Of a DNA stretch of 64,000 bases, positions 32,196 through 40,837 are shown one piece after another. The notes beneath the pieces are model-generated. The model saw nothing but the letters and a program-made list of their open reading frames with translations. It ran no database searches and had not been told where the DNA came from. Origin of the DNA: Lachnospiraceae bacterium UBA3762 (GTDB lineage Bacteria > Bacillota > Clostridia > Lachnospirales > Lachnospiraceae); the NCBI GenBank assembly GCA_002371615.1, contig DFGA01000042.1, forward strand, positions 38,147 to 102,146. Direction: 5' to 3'. Numbering within the stretch: position 1 is the first letter of the stretch; each line of letters opens with the position of its first letter. The position numbers were made by a program, and so were the translations under genes.

Positions 32196-32222
32196 TGTCA
32201 AAAAGAACCGTCCCTTTTGACA
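32196..32222. repeat. REP-like palindrome with GAACCGTCCC core
   Basis: TGTCAAAA ... TTTTGACA is a perfect 8-bp inverted repeat enclosing AGAACCGTCCC. Palindromes with an (A)GAACCGTCCC core are, from memory, very common dispersed extragenic elements in Clostridia and Lachnospiraceae and are mobilised by Y1-type (RAYT) transposases. One copy is seen in the window, just before the SD of the NYN gene. Confidence 0.65.
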
Positions 32223-32238
32223 AGTGTAGGAGGTACCT

Positions 32239-33183
32239 GTGGAAGGACAGGAGAGAAGACTGGCGGTGCTCATCGACGCCGAGAATGTATCAACAAAATA
32301 TATTAAGGTTGTACTCGACGAGATAAGTAATTACGGCATCGCAACATATAAACGTGCATACGGTGACTGGAGCAATCCCATCCTTAAAGGATGGAAAGAG
32401 GAAGTTCTCAAGAACTCGATCACCACGATGCAGACATACAGTTATACACAGGGCAAGAATTCAACGGATTCCGCCATGATAATTGATGCCATGGATATTC
32501 TGTATTCCGGCAATGTTGACGGATTCTGCATTGTAAGTTCGGACAGTGATTTTACGCGTCTTGCGTCAAGACTGCGTGAAGCCGGAATGCTCGTTGTGGG
32601 CATGGGTGAGAAGAAGACGGTTGAAGCCTTCAGGACAAGCTGTACGATGTTTAAATATCTTGAAGTCCTTGCAGCCGATGAAGAATCACAATCCGATATC
32701 TCACGTGAAGATATTGAAGAGACGATCATGAAAATCCTGATCGATAACGAAGCGAATGATCGCGAGACAACGGTCGGAGAACTCGGTAATAAGCTTTCTA
32801 ACAGGCATGCGGATTTTGATGTACGAAATTACGGTTATTCGAAGCTTTCAAAGTTTCTTGAAAGTATAAAGGGTCTCAAACTTACGCAGCACGGTAATTC
32901 CATTACGGTAACGCGTAAGGAAAGCGAGGTTTCGAAAGAAGAGATAGTAAGATTCGTCAGGGAAACCCTTGGAAAGACGGAAGAAGGAACAATGTCTCTT
33001 CCGGAATTAAAACAGAAGATAGAGAAGAAATATCCGGCATTTAAGATCAGTGATTACCAGTACAGCAGATTTTCGCAGTTTGTTAAGGATATGGATTCAC
33101 TTTCGGTCAGGAATAATACAGTCAGACTGACAGCAACCGGAGAGCGGAGCACAGGACGTAAAGTCAGAAAGAAAACAACATGA
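32239..33183 (+). CDS. NYN-domain (LabA-like) nuclease-type protein with two OST-HTH/LOTUS domains
   Basis: 314 residues. Residues 8-145 form a NYN (PIN-like) domain: LAVLIDAENVSTKY with the metal-binding aspartate, NSTDSAMIIDAMDI and IVSSDSDFTRLASRLRE with the conserved acidic cluster, and GMGEKKTVEAFRTSC. Two OST-HTH/LOTUS repeats follow (about 160-230 and 235-305; each ends with ...Y.Y.rfS.F...m/ik.l...). This combination is expected to bind and possibly cut RNA. The GTG start follows AGGAGG; a REP-like palindrome precedes it. The Gfo/Idh gene starts within its stop codon (ATGA). Confidence 0.9.
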   Translation: MEGQERRLAVLIDAENVSTKYIKVVLDEISNYGIATYKRAYGDWSNPILKGWKEEVLKNSITTMQTYSYTQGKNSTDSAMIIDAMDILYSGNVDGFCIVSSDSDFTRLASRLREAGMLVVGMGEKKTVEAFRTSCTMFKYLEVLAADEESQSDISREDIEETIMKILIDNEANDRETTVGELGNKLSNRHADFDVRNYGYSKLSKFLESIKGLKLTQHGNSITVTRKESEVSKEEIVRFVRETLGKTEEGTMSLPELKQKIEKKYPAFKISDYQYSRFSQFVKDMDSLSVRNNTVRLTATGERSTGRKVRKKTT

Positions 33184-34406
33184 ACATAGCGATACTCGGA
33201 GCTGGATCCATAGCCGGTGTTATGGCTACAACACTGCAGCCGCTTAAGGACGTGACCTGTTACGCAGTTGCTGCGAGGGACCGTGACAGGGCGCAGGTGT
33301 TCGCGGATAAATACGGATTTATGAAAGCTTACGGATCATACAAGGATATGCTTGAAGATCCGGATGTTGAGCTTGTATATATCGCAACACCCCATTCTCA
33401 CCATTACGAGCATATCAGGATGTGCCTCAGCCATGGAAAGCATGTACTGTGTGAGAAGGCATTTACAGCCAATGCGAAGCAGGCTGAGGAAGTAATGCGG
33501 CTTGCCGAGTCAAAAGGACTTCTCCTTACTGAAGCTATATGGACACGCTATATGCCCATGGTTGAGAAAATCAGGGAGGTCGTTAATTCCGGTATAATCG
33601 GAAGACCTACAACGCTTGCCGCCAACCTCGGGTATCCTCTTGAGCATGTGGAGAGAATGGTTAAGCCCTCGCTTTGCGGAGGAGCGCTGCTTGACCTTGG
33701 AGTGTATGTTCTTAACTTTGCTTCAATGATCTTCGGTGACGATATTGACAGCATTGCTGCAAACTGCGTCAGATATCATTCGGGTGTCGATGCACAGGAG
33801 ACGATAATGCTTTCATACAGGGATGGCAGGATGGCGACTCTGTATGCAACGATGCTGGCCCAAACCGACAGAAGGGGCATTATAAGCGGAACAAACGGAT
33901 ATATCGAAGTAGACAACATCAATAACTTCGAGGCAATGAGAGTATATAATCTCGAAAGAAGGATCGTAGCCGAATATGCCGCACCGACTCAGGTGACAGG
34001 GTATGAATACGAGGTACTCTCAGCTATGCGTGCGATCAGGGAAGGTCAGATCGAATGTCCCGAGATGACTCATGCACAGACACTTTTTATGATGCAGCTC
34101 ATGGATAATATAAGGGCCGCATGGAACTATAAATTCCCGTACGAAGTTGAGAGACTTGAGGAAGATCCGGAAGAAGATCCGGTTATAACGGCAAGAAAAG
34201 AAGCCGAAAGAAAGCGTGCCGAAGAGGCAAAACTTGCAGCCGAGGAAGCAGCTAAGAAGACGGAAGAGGCCAAGAAGAGGGCTGAAGAGAAAAAGGCCGA
34301 AGAGGATGCAGCCAAAGAAGAAGCCCAAAAGGAACTTGATACGCCTACCGACCCGGATGATTTTGAAGACGAAAAAATGGATTCCGAAGATGAAAATAAC
34401 AGTTGA
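33180..34406 (+). CDS. Gfo/Idh/MocA-family oxidoreductase with a charged C-terminal tail
   Basis: 408 residues. The N-terminal Rossmann domain starts MNIAILGAGSIAGVMA; the catalytic EKAFTANAKQAEE (Lys in the EK(P/A) motif) lies near residue 95, and the C-terminal alpha/beta domain follows to about residue 325. These enzymes act on sugars or related alcohols with NAD(P). Beyond residue 328 there is an unusual tail of about 80 residues made almost only of Glu, Lys, Ala, Arg and Asp (EEAAKKTEEAKKRAEEKKAE), probably a long single helix, ending DEKMDSEDENNS. This is longer than the family norm of 320-340. It is coupled to the NYN gene by ATGA; the rpsT promoter starts in its stop codon. Confidence 0.88.
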   Translation: MNIAILGAGSIAGVMATTLQPLKDVTCYAVAARDRDRAQVFADKYGFMKAYGSYKDMLEDPDVELVYIATPHSHHYEHIRMCLSHGKHVLCEKAFTANAKQAEEVMRLAESKGLLLTEAIWTRYMPMVEKIREVVNSGIIGRPTTLAANLGYPLEHVERMVKPSLCGGALLDLGVYVLNFASMIFGDDIDSIAANCVRYHSGVDAQETIMLSYRDGRMATLYATMLAQTDRRGIISGTNGYIEVDNINNFEAMRVYNLERRIVAEYAAPTQVTGYEYEVLSAMRAIREGQIECPEMTHAQTLFMMQLMDNIRAAWNYKFPYEVERLEEDPEEDPVITARKEAERKRAEEAKLAAEEAAKKTEEAKKRAEEKKAEEDAAKEEAQKELDTPTDPDDFEDEKMDSEDENNS

Positions 34407-34431
34407 CATACGCGAGTATTGCGCATAAAAT
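34403..34431 (+). promoter_or_regulatory. Strong promoter of rpsT
   Basis: A consensus TTGACA (34403-34408), 17 bases, TAAAAT (34426-34431). The -35 box contains the TGA stop codon of the Gfo/Idh gene (34404-34406). The predicted start is near 34438, leaving a 77-base leader. Confidence 0.85.
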
Positions 34432-34444
34432 GAACGAGTGTGTT

Positions 34445-34478
34445 CTGTTGATCATATTTTCGTGTCTCATATCAACAG
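34445..34478 (+). promoter_or_regulatory. Hairpin in the rpsT leader
   Basis: CTGTTGAT (34445-34452) and ATCAACAG (34471-34478) form a perfect 8-bp stem with an 18-base loop, a few bases after the predicted transcript start and 36 bases before the GTG start. It could stabilise the mRNA or bind S20 for autoregulation, which is known for S20 in enterobacteria; the latter is speculation here. Confidence 0.45.
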
Positions 34479-34514
34479 ATCAGCAATGGAATAAATTTGA
34501 TAGGAGGTGTAATC

Positions 34515-34778
34515 GTGGCTAATATCAAATCTGCAAAGAAGAGAATTCTTGTTATCAACACCAAGACCGAGCGTAACAAGGCTATCAGGTCAAAGGTTAA
34601 GACATATGTTAAGAAAGTATACCAGGCAATTGAATCGGGCGACAAGGCAGCAGCAGGCGAGGCATTAAGAACTGCTACAAGCGAGCTTAACAGAGCCGGT
34701 TCAAAGGGTATCTACCACAAGAATACAGTTTCAAGAAAGATTTCACGTCTTTCGGCTGCTGTAAACAAGATGGCATAA
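34515..34778 (+). CDS. rpsT: Small ribosomal subunit protein S20
   Basis: 87 residues, the normal S20 size. It begins VANIKSAKKRILVINTKT with GTG at 34515, preceded by an excellent TAGGAGG; this start matches the family N-terminus better than an ATG 18 bases upstream, which would contain the ribosome binding site. The protein is Lys/Arg/Ala-rich and binds 16S rRNA. It has its own strong promoter, a leader hairpin and a strong terminator. lepA follows. Confidence 0.97.
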   Translation: MANIKSAKKRILVINTKTERNKAIRSKVKTYVKKVYQAIESGDKAAAGEALRTATSELNRAGSKGIYHKNTVSRKISRLSAAVNKMA

Positions 34779-34798
34779 TTAATTGAAAATATTGCACT

Positions 34799-34840
34799 AA
34801 AGGAGATGCTCATACCGTCAGTGAGTATGTCCTTTTTTGT
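34799..34840 (+). terminator. Rho-independent terminator between rpsT and lepA
   Basis: AAAGGA-g-ATGCTCAT pairs with GTGAGTAT-g-TCCTTT (34799-34835), a stem of about 14 pairs with two wobble pairs and a 6-base loop, followed by a run of six T. It ends 11 bases before the lepA start. Confidence 0.85.
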
Positions 34841-34851
34841 TTTATGAGAAT

Positions 34852-36657
34852 ATGGACAGACAACATATTAGAAATTTCTGTATAATTGCACATATTGACC
34901 ACGGAAAATCAACACTTGCCGACCGTATCATAGAAAAGACCGGGCTTCTGACACAGCGTGAGATGCAGGAGCAGGTGCTTGACAATATGGATCTTGAACG
35001 CGAGAGGGGGATCACCATCAAGTCCCAGGCTGTAAGGACCATATACAAAGCAAAAAACGGTGAAGAGTATACGTTTAACCTTATCGATACACCGGGGCAT
35101 GTTGATTTTAACTATGAGGTTTCAAGGTCTCTTGCTGCATGCGACGGGGCTATTCTTGTAGTTGATGCGGCTCAGGGTATTGAGGCGCAGACTCTTGCGA
35201 ATGTCTATCTTGCGCTCGATCATGATCTTGATGTATTTCCCGTCATCAATAAAATAGATCTTCCGTCTGCGGATCCTGACAGGGTCATTAACGAAATCGA
35301 GGACGTCATCGGAATAGAAGCCATGGATGCTCCGAGAATTTCCGCCAAGATGGGGATAGGTATAGATGATGTGCTTGAGGCGGTGGTAAACAAGATCCCC
35401 GCACCTTCGGGAGATGAAGATAAGCCCCTCAAGGCACTTATCTTTGACTCGATCTATGATTCCTATAAAGGAGTTATAGTATTCTTCCGCATAACGGACG
35501 GAAGGGTAAGGCGTGGCACAAAGGTCCGCATGATGGCAACCGGTGCTGTGGCAGAGGTTGTCGAGGTTGGTACATTCGGAGCAGGCCAGTTTATTCCCTG
35601 TGATGAACTTTCTGCGGGAATGGTTGGCTATCTTACCGCGTCCATCAAAAATGTAAGAGATACAATGGTCGGAGACACCATAACCGATGATGAAAATCCC
35701 TGCGCCGAGGCACTTCCGGGATATAAGAGAGTACAGTCCATGGTATTTTGCGGAATGTATCCTGCGGACGGAGCCAAGTATCCGGATCTGCGTGATGCCC
35801 TGGAAAAACTCCAGCTAAATGACGCCTCCCTTAACTATGAGCCCGAGACGAGTATTGCCCTCGGATTCGGTTTCAGATGCGGATTCTTAGGACTTCTGCA
35901 TCTTGAGATAATTCAGGAGAGACTTGAGAGAGAATATAATCTTGACCTTGTAACAACAGCCCCAAGTGTTGTATATAAAGTTTACAAGACAAACGGTGAA
36001 ATGATCGACCTGACCAATCCCACCAATCTTCCGGATCCTTCAGAGATAGAACATATGGAAGAACCCATAGTTTCTGCCGAGATAATGGTTACGAAGGATT
36101 ACGTGGGACCTATCATGGAGTTGTGTCAGGGACGCCGCGGAAGATATTTATCGATGGAGTATATTGAGGAAACAAGGGCACTTCTTAAGTATGAACTTCC
36201 GCTCAATGAGATAATCTATGATTTCTTTGATGCGCTAAAATCACGGTCCAAAGGTTATGCTTCGTTTGATTACGAACTGAAGGGATACGAGCCTTCCAAA
36301 CTTGTTAAACTTGACATTCTTGTTAACCGTGAAGAAGTTGATGCCCTCTCGTTTATTGTTCATGCGGAAAGTGCATATGAACGGGGACGTAAGATGTGCG
36401 AAAAACTCAAGGACGAAATACCGAGACACTTGTTCGAGATACCGATACAGGCAGCTGTCGGTGGTAAAGTAATCGCAAGGGAAACGGTAAAGGCTATGCG
36501 CAAAGACGTCCTTGCCAAGTGCTACGGCGGCGATATTACGAGAAAGAAGAAACTGCTCGAGAAGCAGAAAGAGGGTAAGAAGCGTATGCGTCAGATAGGT
36601 AACGTTGAAATACCCCAGAAGGCTTTTATGAGTGTATTGAAGCTTGATGATATGTAG
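34852..36657 (+). CDS. lepA: Elongation factor 4 (LepA)
   Basis: 601 residues, the usual length. This ribosomal GTPase helps in translation initiation and elongation under stress. The N-terminus is [20 protein letters not shown] (G1), followed by [16 protein letters not shown] (G3) and NKIDLPSAD (G4); the C-terminus has the LepA-specific domain ending [12 protein letters not shown]. The ATG at 34852 gives the family length; the in-frame TTG 15 bases upstream lies in the terminator tail. There is no good Shine-Dalgarno (only GAG 3 bases from the ATG) and no clear promoter after the terminator, so expression probably depends on readthrough from rpsT. hemW follows by 16 bases. Confidence 0.96.
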   Translation: MDRQHIRNFCIIAHIDHGKSTLADRIIEKTGLLTQREMQEQVLDNMDLERERGITIKSQAVRTIYKAKNGEEYTFNLIDTPGHVDFNYEVSRSLAACDGAILVVDAAQGIEAQTLANVYLALDHDLDVFPVINKIDLPSADPDRVINEIEDVIGIEAMDAPRISAKMGIGIDDVLEAVVNKIPAPSGDEDKPLKALIFDSIYDSYKGVIVFFRITDGRVRRGTKVRMMATGAVAEVVEVGTFGAGQFIPCDELSAGMVGYLTASIKNVRDTMVGDTITDDENPCAEALPGYKRVQSMVFCGMYPADGAKYPDLRDALEKLQLNDASLNYEPETSIALGFGFRCGFLGLLHLEIIQERLEREYNLDLVTTAPSVVYKVYKTNGEMIDLTNPTNLPDPSEIEHMEEPIVSAEIMVTKDYVGPIMELCQGRRGRYLSMEYIEETRALLKYELPLNEIIYDFFDALKSRSKGYASFDYELKGYEPSKLVKLDILVNREEVDALSFIVHAESAYERGRKMCEKLKDEIPRHLFEIPIQAAVGGKVIARETVKAMRKDVLAKCYGGDITRKKKLLEKQKEGKKRMRQIGNVEIPQKAFMSVLKLDDM

Positions 36658-36673
36658 ATAAAGGTACTATTAA

Positions 36674-37801
36674 ATGGAAATATATGTTCATATTCCGTTT
36701 TGCGAAAGAAAATGCAACTATTGTGATTTTCTCTCGGGACCTGCGGATGAAAACACGAAGCAGATTTATACCGATGCCCTCATAACCGAGATTAAAAAAA
36801 GAGCACAGTCTCTCTCGAGAGGAAACAAGGTAACAAGCATATATTTCGGTGGGGGAACACCGAGTGTGATGACACCCGCACAGTTAGGTGCGATCTATAC
36901 TGCCATCGGGCATGAATTTGTAATCGACCGGGATGCTGAGATAACGATAGAGGTTAATCCTAAAAGCGGAAGGGATAAACTTCATTATCTGCGCGAGATA
37001 GGTTTTAACAGGCTGTCGATAGGAATGCAGTCAAGCCATAAGAGTGAACTGGAACTTTTAGGCCGGATACACACATACGATGATTTTGCGGAGTGTTTTA
37101 TAGACGCAAGAGATGCCGGTTTTAAAAACATAAGCGTTGATATCATGACAGCTATACCGGGCCAGACAGAGCAGATGCTTTCGGCCACGATAAACAAAGT
37201 GCTTGATTTTTCACCTGAGCATATCAGTACGTACAGTCTTATCATTGAGAAGGGGACACCTTTTTATGAGAGATTCGGAGATATAGAGGGTCCCGTTGTG
37301 GGAGAAGAGACCGAGAGAAAGCTTTACTGGATGACGGTTGATATGCTCAAGGATAAAGGATATAAGCATTACGAGATATCCAATTTTGCAAAGCCGGGAT
37401 TTGAGAGCCGTCACAACACGGGATACTGGAAGAGAGTTCATTATCTGGGAGTGGGTCTTGGTGCCAGTTCATGTCTTCCGGAGAAGGAGTTTGACGCCAG
37501 GATGCGTAACACAACTGATCTGGCGACGTATGTAAAAGATCCCCTTGCCCAAGAGGAGTATAATGTCCTTACGAAGAATGAGATGATAGAAGAGACGATC
37601 TATTTGGGACTGCGTATGATGGACGGCGTGGATACCGACGCATTTGAAAGTAAATTCGGATGTACGGTAAGAAGCCTGTACGGAGATACGATAGATGACC
37701 TTGTTGCCCAGGGGCTCGTATATGAGGGTGCGGGAAGTCTGTCTCTTTCAGATCTTGGAATCGATTACGGAAACCACGTATTTGCGCAATTCCTGAAATA
37801 A
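36674..37801 (+). CDS. hemW: HemW-type radical SAM protein
   Basis: 375 residues, typical for HemW rather than the longer HemN. The N-terminus MEIYVHIPFCERKCNYCDF carries the CxxxCxxC radical-SAM cluster motif, followed by YFGGGTPSVM, a SAM-binding GGGTP, and ITIEVNP. Later RLSIGMQSSHKSEL and the C-terminal HemN domain are present. HemW is thought to handle heme insertion rather than coproporphyrinogen oxidation. SD AAAGG precedes the ATG. The lepA-hemW order is common in Firmicutes, where heat-shock genes (hrcA-grpE-dnaK) often follow; here an O-antigen ligase-like gene follows instead. Confidence 0.93.
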   Translation: MEIYVHIPFCERKCNYCDFLSGPADENTKQIYTDALITEIKKRAQSLSRGNKVTSIYFGGGTPSVMTPAQLGAIYTAIGHEFVIDRDAEITIEVNPKSGRDKLHYLREIGFNRLSIGMQSSHKSELELLGRIHTYDDFAECFIDARDAGFKNISVDIMTAIPGQTEQMLSATINKVLDFSPEHISTYSLIIEKGTPFYERFGDIEGPVVGEETERKLYWMTVDMLKDKGYKHYEISNFAKPGFESRHNTGYWKRVHYLGVGLGASSCLPEKEFDARMRNTTDLATYVKDPLAQEEYNVLTKNEMIEETIYLGLRMMDGVDTDAFESKFGCTVRSLYGDTIDDLVAQGLVYEGAGSLSLSDLGIDYGNHVFAQFLK

Positions 37802-37833
37802 ACGGATAATCGGCGTTTAACAAAAGAGGTAAT

Positions 37834-39078
37834 ATGAAGATATTAAGGGATCAGAGAATATCGGATCTGTATTACATACTTGCTGTCATATCTTATGTTT
37901 CGACTTTGTTTGTAAACGGAATGCGGCCCGGTGTATTCGGTGCGGCACTAATGGTGTTGGTACTTGCCGAACTGGCTGTCAGGAAAGAACTCAGGCCGAA
38001 AGCCATGGCTGATTATATTGCCACAGCTTTTTTCGCATATCAGATCCTGTCTGTGATCTGGCTTGTTCGTGGGGGTTTTCCGTTATCGGTATATATAAAT
38101 GAATTCGTTTCGTCATGCTTTCCGATGATCTTTTATTTTGTCGGAAGATCCGCCGGACTAAGAAGCGCAAAATGGTACAGAAACTATCTGTATGCGATGC
38201 TGGTACTCGGAGTACTCGGTGTTGCCATGTACGTTATTGCGCCGGGGTTTTATATTGACTGGGCATACAGATGGATTTACATTTCGAAGGCGGATGCCGC
38301 AACTATGCGTGTACGGATGCATTCCGTTGTCGGAAGTACATGCCTCAGCTTTCTGATGGTAGCCGGAATGATGGCAGGCTCATATTTTCTCGGAGAACAT
38401 GCCGGCAACGTTCTTTCACAGGACCCAACAAGCAACGGGGACGGGAGGGGGCGCAAGCATGATATAGTGTTTGCAGCAGTCACGATAGGGGCATGCCTGT
38501 TATTTGCCATAATGGCCAACCAGAGGAGCGGTCTCGTAGCGGCAGCACTTGTTCTTGTGTATGTCAATTATCTGATATTTTTCAAACTTGATATGATCCC
38601 GCGGAAATTCTTCTGGTATGAAGTTATTGCGGTAGCTGCGGTATTTGTTGCCATTGGAACAGTTAAGTTTGAATTTCTCCTTAAGTTCTGGTATAGGATC
38701 ATATCGCTTCCTACTGCCATCTCACAGCGCAGCGAGCAGTGGGTTGCGGCAGTAAATAATATGTACAGTTCATGGATCGGTAACGGGCTTGGTGCTAACG
38801 GGCACCGTGCAATCGGAATAGAAGATGCCCATGTTATTGCCGACGGCGGACTGGTCAAACTGTACTGTGAAAACGGAGTCATAGGATTTTCTCTTTTTGC
38901 ATATCTTTTGTTCCTTGTTCTTTCCGATGGAATCAAAAACATAAGAAAGCATTATGTTGAGGTGGGAATAATAGTTGTCGGCCTTCTCCAGTCGATAGGC
39001 TCCAATATGCTTGCATTTCAAATCTGTGCACCGATATTCTGGTTTGCGATCGGACGTTGCGGTGATCAGGTAGAATAA
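37834..39078 (+). CDS. O-antigen ligase/polymerase-like membrane protein
   Basis: 414 residues with about 10-12 predicted membrane helices. Features shared with the Wzy/WaaL-like O-antigen ligase group are the helix-rich N-half, a larger loop after about residue 280 (YRIISLPTAISQRSEQWVAAVNNMY) and WIGNGLGANGHRAIG followed by HVIADGGLVKLYCENGVIG. Such proteins polymerise or ligate surface polysaccharide on the outer membrane face. It stands alone among housekeeping genes, after hemW and before the hexuronate regulator. SD AAAGAGG precedes the ATG. Confidence 0.8.
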   Translation: MKILRDQRISDLYYILAVISYVSTLFVNGMRPGVFGAALMVLVLAELAVRKELRPKAMADYIATAFFAYQILSVIWLVRGGFPLSVYINEFVSSCFPMIFYFVGRSAGLRSAKWYRNYLYAMLVLGVLGVAMYVIAPGFYIDWAYRWIYISKADAATMRVRMHSVVGSTCLSFLMVAGMMAGSYFLGEHAGNVLSQDPTSNGDGRGRKHDIVFAAVTIGACLLFAIMANQRSGLVAAALVLVYVNYLIFFKLDMIPRKFFWYEVIAVAAVFVAIGTVKFEFLLKFWYRIISLPTAISQRSEQWVAAVNNMYSSWIGNGLGANGHRAIGIEDAHVIADGGLVKLYCENGVIGFSLFAYLLFLVLSDGIKNIRKHYVEVGIIVVGLLQSIGSNMLAFQICAPIFWFAIGRCGDQVE

Positions 39079-39117
39079 TCAGCCTTCATTTTGTTTATAT
39101 TGTACAAAAATAACAAA

Positions 39118-39139
39118 ACCCCATTTACAATACCGGGGT
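39118..39139. terminator. Weak hairpin downstream of the O-antigen ligase-like gene
   Basis: ACCCC (39118-39122) and GGGGT (39135-39139) form a 5-bp stem with a 12-base loop. On the plus strand no T tract follows; on the minus strand a T-rich tract follows. It may end the upstream transcript only weakly. Confidence 0.3.
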
Positions 39140-39165
39140 CTTGTGGTAAATTTGACGTCAGATAC

Positions 39166-39179
39166 ACTAGTATACAAGT
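39166..39179. promoter_or_regulatory. Candidate operator of the GntR/FCD regulator
   Basis: ACT-A-GTATAC-A-AGT is a dyad-symmetric sequence whose core TAGTATACAA fits the T-N-GT-N-AC-N-A type sites of FadR/VanR-subfamily regulators. It lies just before the start of the regulator gene and overlaps the likely promoter start region (possible -35 TTGTGG 39141, -10 TACACT 39163). A second palindrome, TTGTACAA, is at 39100-39107. Confidence 0.5.
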
Positions 39180-39187
39180 AGACAACG

Positions 39188-39862
39188 ATGAAATTTACCA
39201 ACAGATTACAACAGGAAACGGCCAGAGACTATGCATTCAGAGTTTTGAGAGACAACATAGTATCTCTTGAACTCAAACCGGGTACGCTTATTTCGGAAAA
39301 CGAGATGGCAATGGAACTCGGTCTTAGCAGGACTCCGGTAAGAGAAGCGATAATTGATCTGGCAAAGGTTTCAATTATCGAGACAATTCCACAGAGGGGA
39401 TCATATGTTGCTCTTATTGATACCAAGATGGTGGAGGAGTCAAGGTTTCTCAGAAAGGTTCTTGACAAAGCGGTTATCGAAGTTGCCTGTGATATTGCCA
39501 ACAGTGCTTCGATAGAAGCTATGGAAGAAAATGTCCATCTTCAGGAGTTCTACCTTGAAAAGTCCGATACAAACAGGATATTTGAACTGGATAACGCGTT
39601 TCATAAACTGATATATTCGGCTGCGCAGAAGGACATAATATATGATATCCGATCAACGATGATGCTTCATTTTGACAGAGTCAGAACTCTTTCGGTTGAA
39701 GCGGTTAAGGATATGAAGATCGTCGGAGACCATCGAGGAATGCTTGAAGCGATCAAGGGTCACGACAAAGAAGCAGCAGTTGCTCTGGTTGAAAAGCACC
39801 TGGGCCGCTACAGAGTTGATGAAACAAAGATAAGGGAAGAGTTTCCGGCATATTTTAAGTAA
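39188..39862 (+). CDS. GntR-family (FCD/FadR-type) regulator of hexuronate genes
   Basis: 224 residues. The N-terminal winged helix-turn-helix has LRDNIVSLELKPGTLISENEM and LGLSRTPVREAIIDL, the usual GntR recognition region; the C-terminal FCD helical domain has DNAFHKLIYSAAQK and DHRGMLEAIKGHD with metal/ligand-binding Asp and His residues. FCD regulators of uronate operons (UxuR, ExuR type) sense hexuronate intermediates; the 10 downstream genes make that the likely signal here. There is no clear SD before the ATG. Transporter genes follow 17 bases later. Confidence 0.9.
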   Translation: MKFTNRLQQETARDYAFRVLRDNIVSLELKPGTLISENEMAMELGLSRTPVREAIIDLAKVSIIETIPQRGSYVALIDTKMVEESRFLRKVLDKAVIEVACDIANSASIEAMEENVHLQEFYLEKSDTNRIFELDNAFHKLIYSAAQKDIIYDIRSTMMLHFDRVRTLSVEAVKDMKIVGDHRGMLEAIKGHDKEAAVALVEKHLGRYRVDETKIREEFPAYFK

Positions 39863-39879
39863 CGTAAAGGAGAAGTCAA

Positions 39880-40827
39880 TTGGATAACGAAACAGTTGTA
39901 AAAGTTCCGAGGAAGAAATTCAACAGCGCATATATTAAGAGACATTATCAGCTGTATCTGCTTTTGCTGCTCCCGCTGATCTATCTTATTATCTTCAAGT
40001 ATCTTCCGATGTGGTATGTTCTCATCGCTTTTAAAAAGTACAGTATAGTTCAGAGCATAACTGAGATGCCCTGGGCTAAAAATCATGGGTTCGAATATTT
40101 TATAAAAGCCTTTAAAAACAGGGATTTTCTGAGAGCATTGAGAAACACCGTAAAACTAAATCTGCTTGATCTGCTGTTCGGTTTTCCGGTCCCCATAATC
40201 TTTGCACTTATTCTCAATGAGCTGCGACTCAAGAAATTCAAGAAGGTGGTTCAGACTATCACTTATATGCCCCATTTCCTTTCATGGGTCATCATATACG
40301 GACTGGCACTTCAGTTGTTTGCTCCTTCAACAGGCTTCGTTAATCTCCTGCTGGGTAAGATGGGACTTGAAGCGATACCTTTCCTTAATGATGCGAATAC
40401 ATGGGTCAAGACCTATATAGGTTTGGGAATATGGCAGAGCTTCGGATGGAATTCAATCATATACCTTGCGGCGATGGCAGGAATATCGCCGGAACTGTAT
40501 GAGGCGGCAAGTGTTGACGGCGCCGGGAGATTCCAGAAGATGTGGCATATCACCCTTCCCGGTATCAAACCCACAATAGTGGTGCTGCTCATCATGGCGC
40601 TGGGTAACGTCATCGGGTCGGGATTCGACAGACCCTTCGCACTTCAGAATAAGCTTGTAATGGAAAACGCGGAAGTAATAGCGACATTCGTGTACAAGAT
40701 AGGTATCAAGGGCCTGCAGTTCTCGCTGACAACGGCGGTAGGTCTGTTCCAGTCAATAATAAACGTGTTCTTCCTGCTTGGAGCCAACTGGCTGTCAAGA
40801 AGGCTGGGCGAGCGCGGTATCTGGTAG
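39880..40827 (+). CDS. LplB-like ABC sugar permease
   Basis: 315 residues with six membrane helices. The cytoplasmic EAA loop is EAASVDGAGRFQKMWHITLP, which contacts the ATPase. It belongs to the LplB/YteP branch of CUT1 permeases that import oligosaccharides or uronides. It starts with TTG, with AAAGGAGAAG at good distance; no ATG is available nearby. The second permease follows by 10 bases. No ATPase gene is in the operon, so a shared MsmX-type ATPase is expected elsewhere. Confidence 0.93.
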   Translation: MDNETVVKVPRKKFNSAYIKRHYQLYLLLLLPLIYLIIFKYLPMWYVLIAFKKYSIVQSITEMPWAKNHGFEYFIKAFKNRDFLRALRNTVKLNLLDLLFGFPVPIIFALILNELRLKKFKKVVQTITYMPHFLSWVIIYGLALQLFAPSTGFVNLLLGKMGLEAIPFLNDANTWVKTYIGLGIWQSFGWNSIIYLAAMAGISPELYEAASVDGAGRFQKMWHITLPGIKPTIVVLLIMALGNVIGSGFDRPFALQNKLVMENAEVIATFVYKIGIKGLQFSLTTAVGLFQSIINVFFLLGANWLSRRLGERGIW

Positions 40828-40837
40828 GAGGTGCGAT

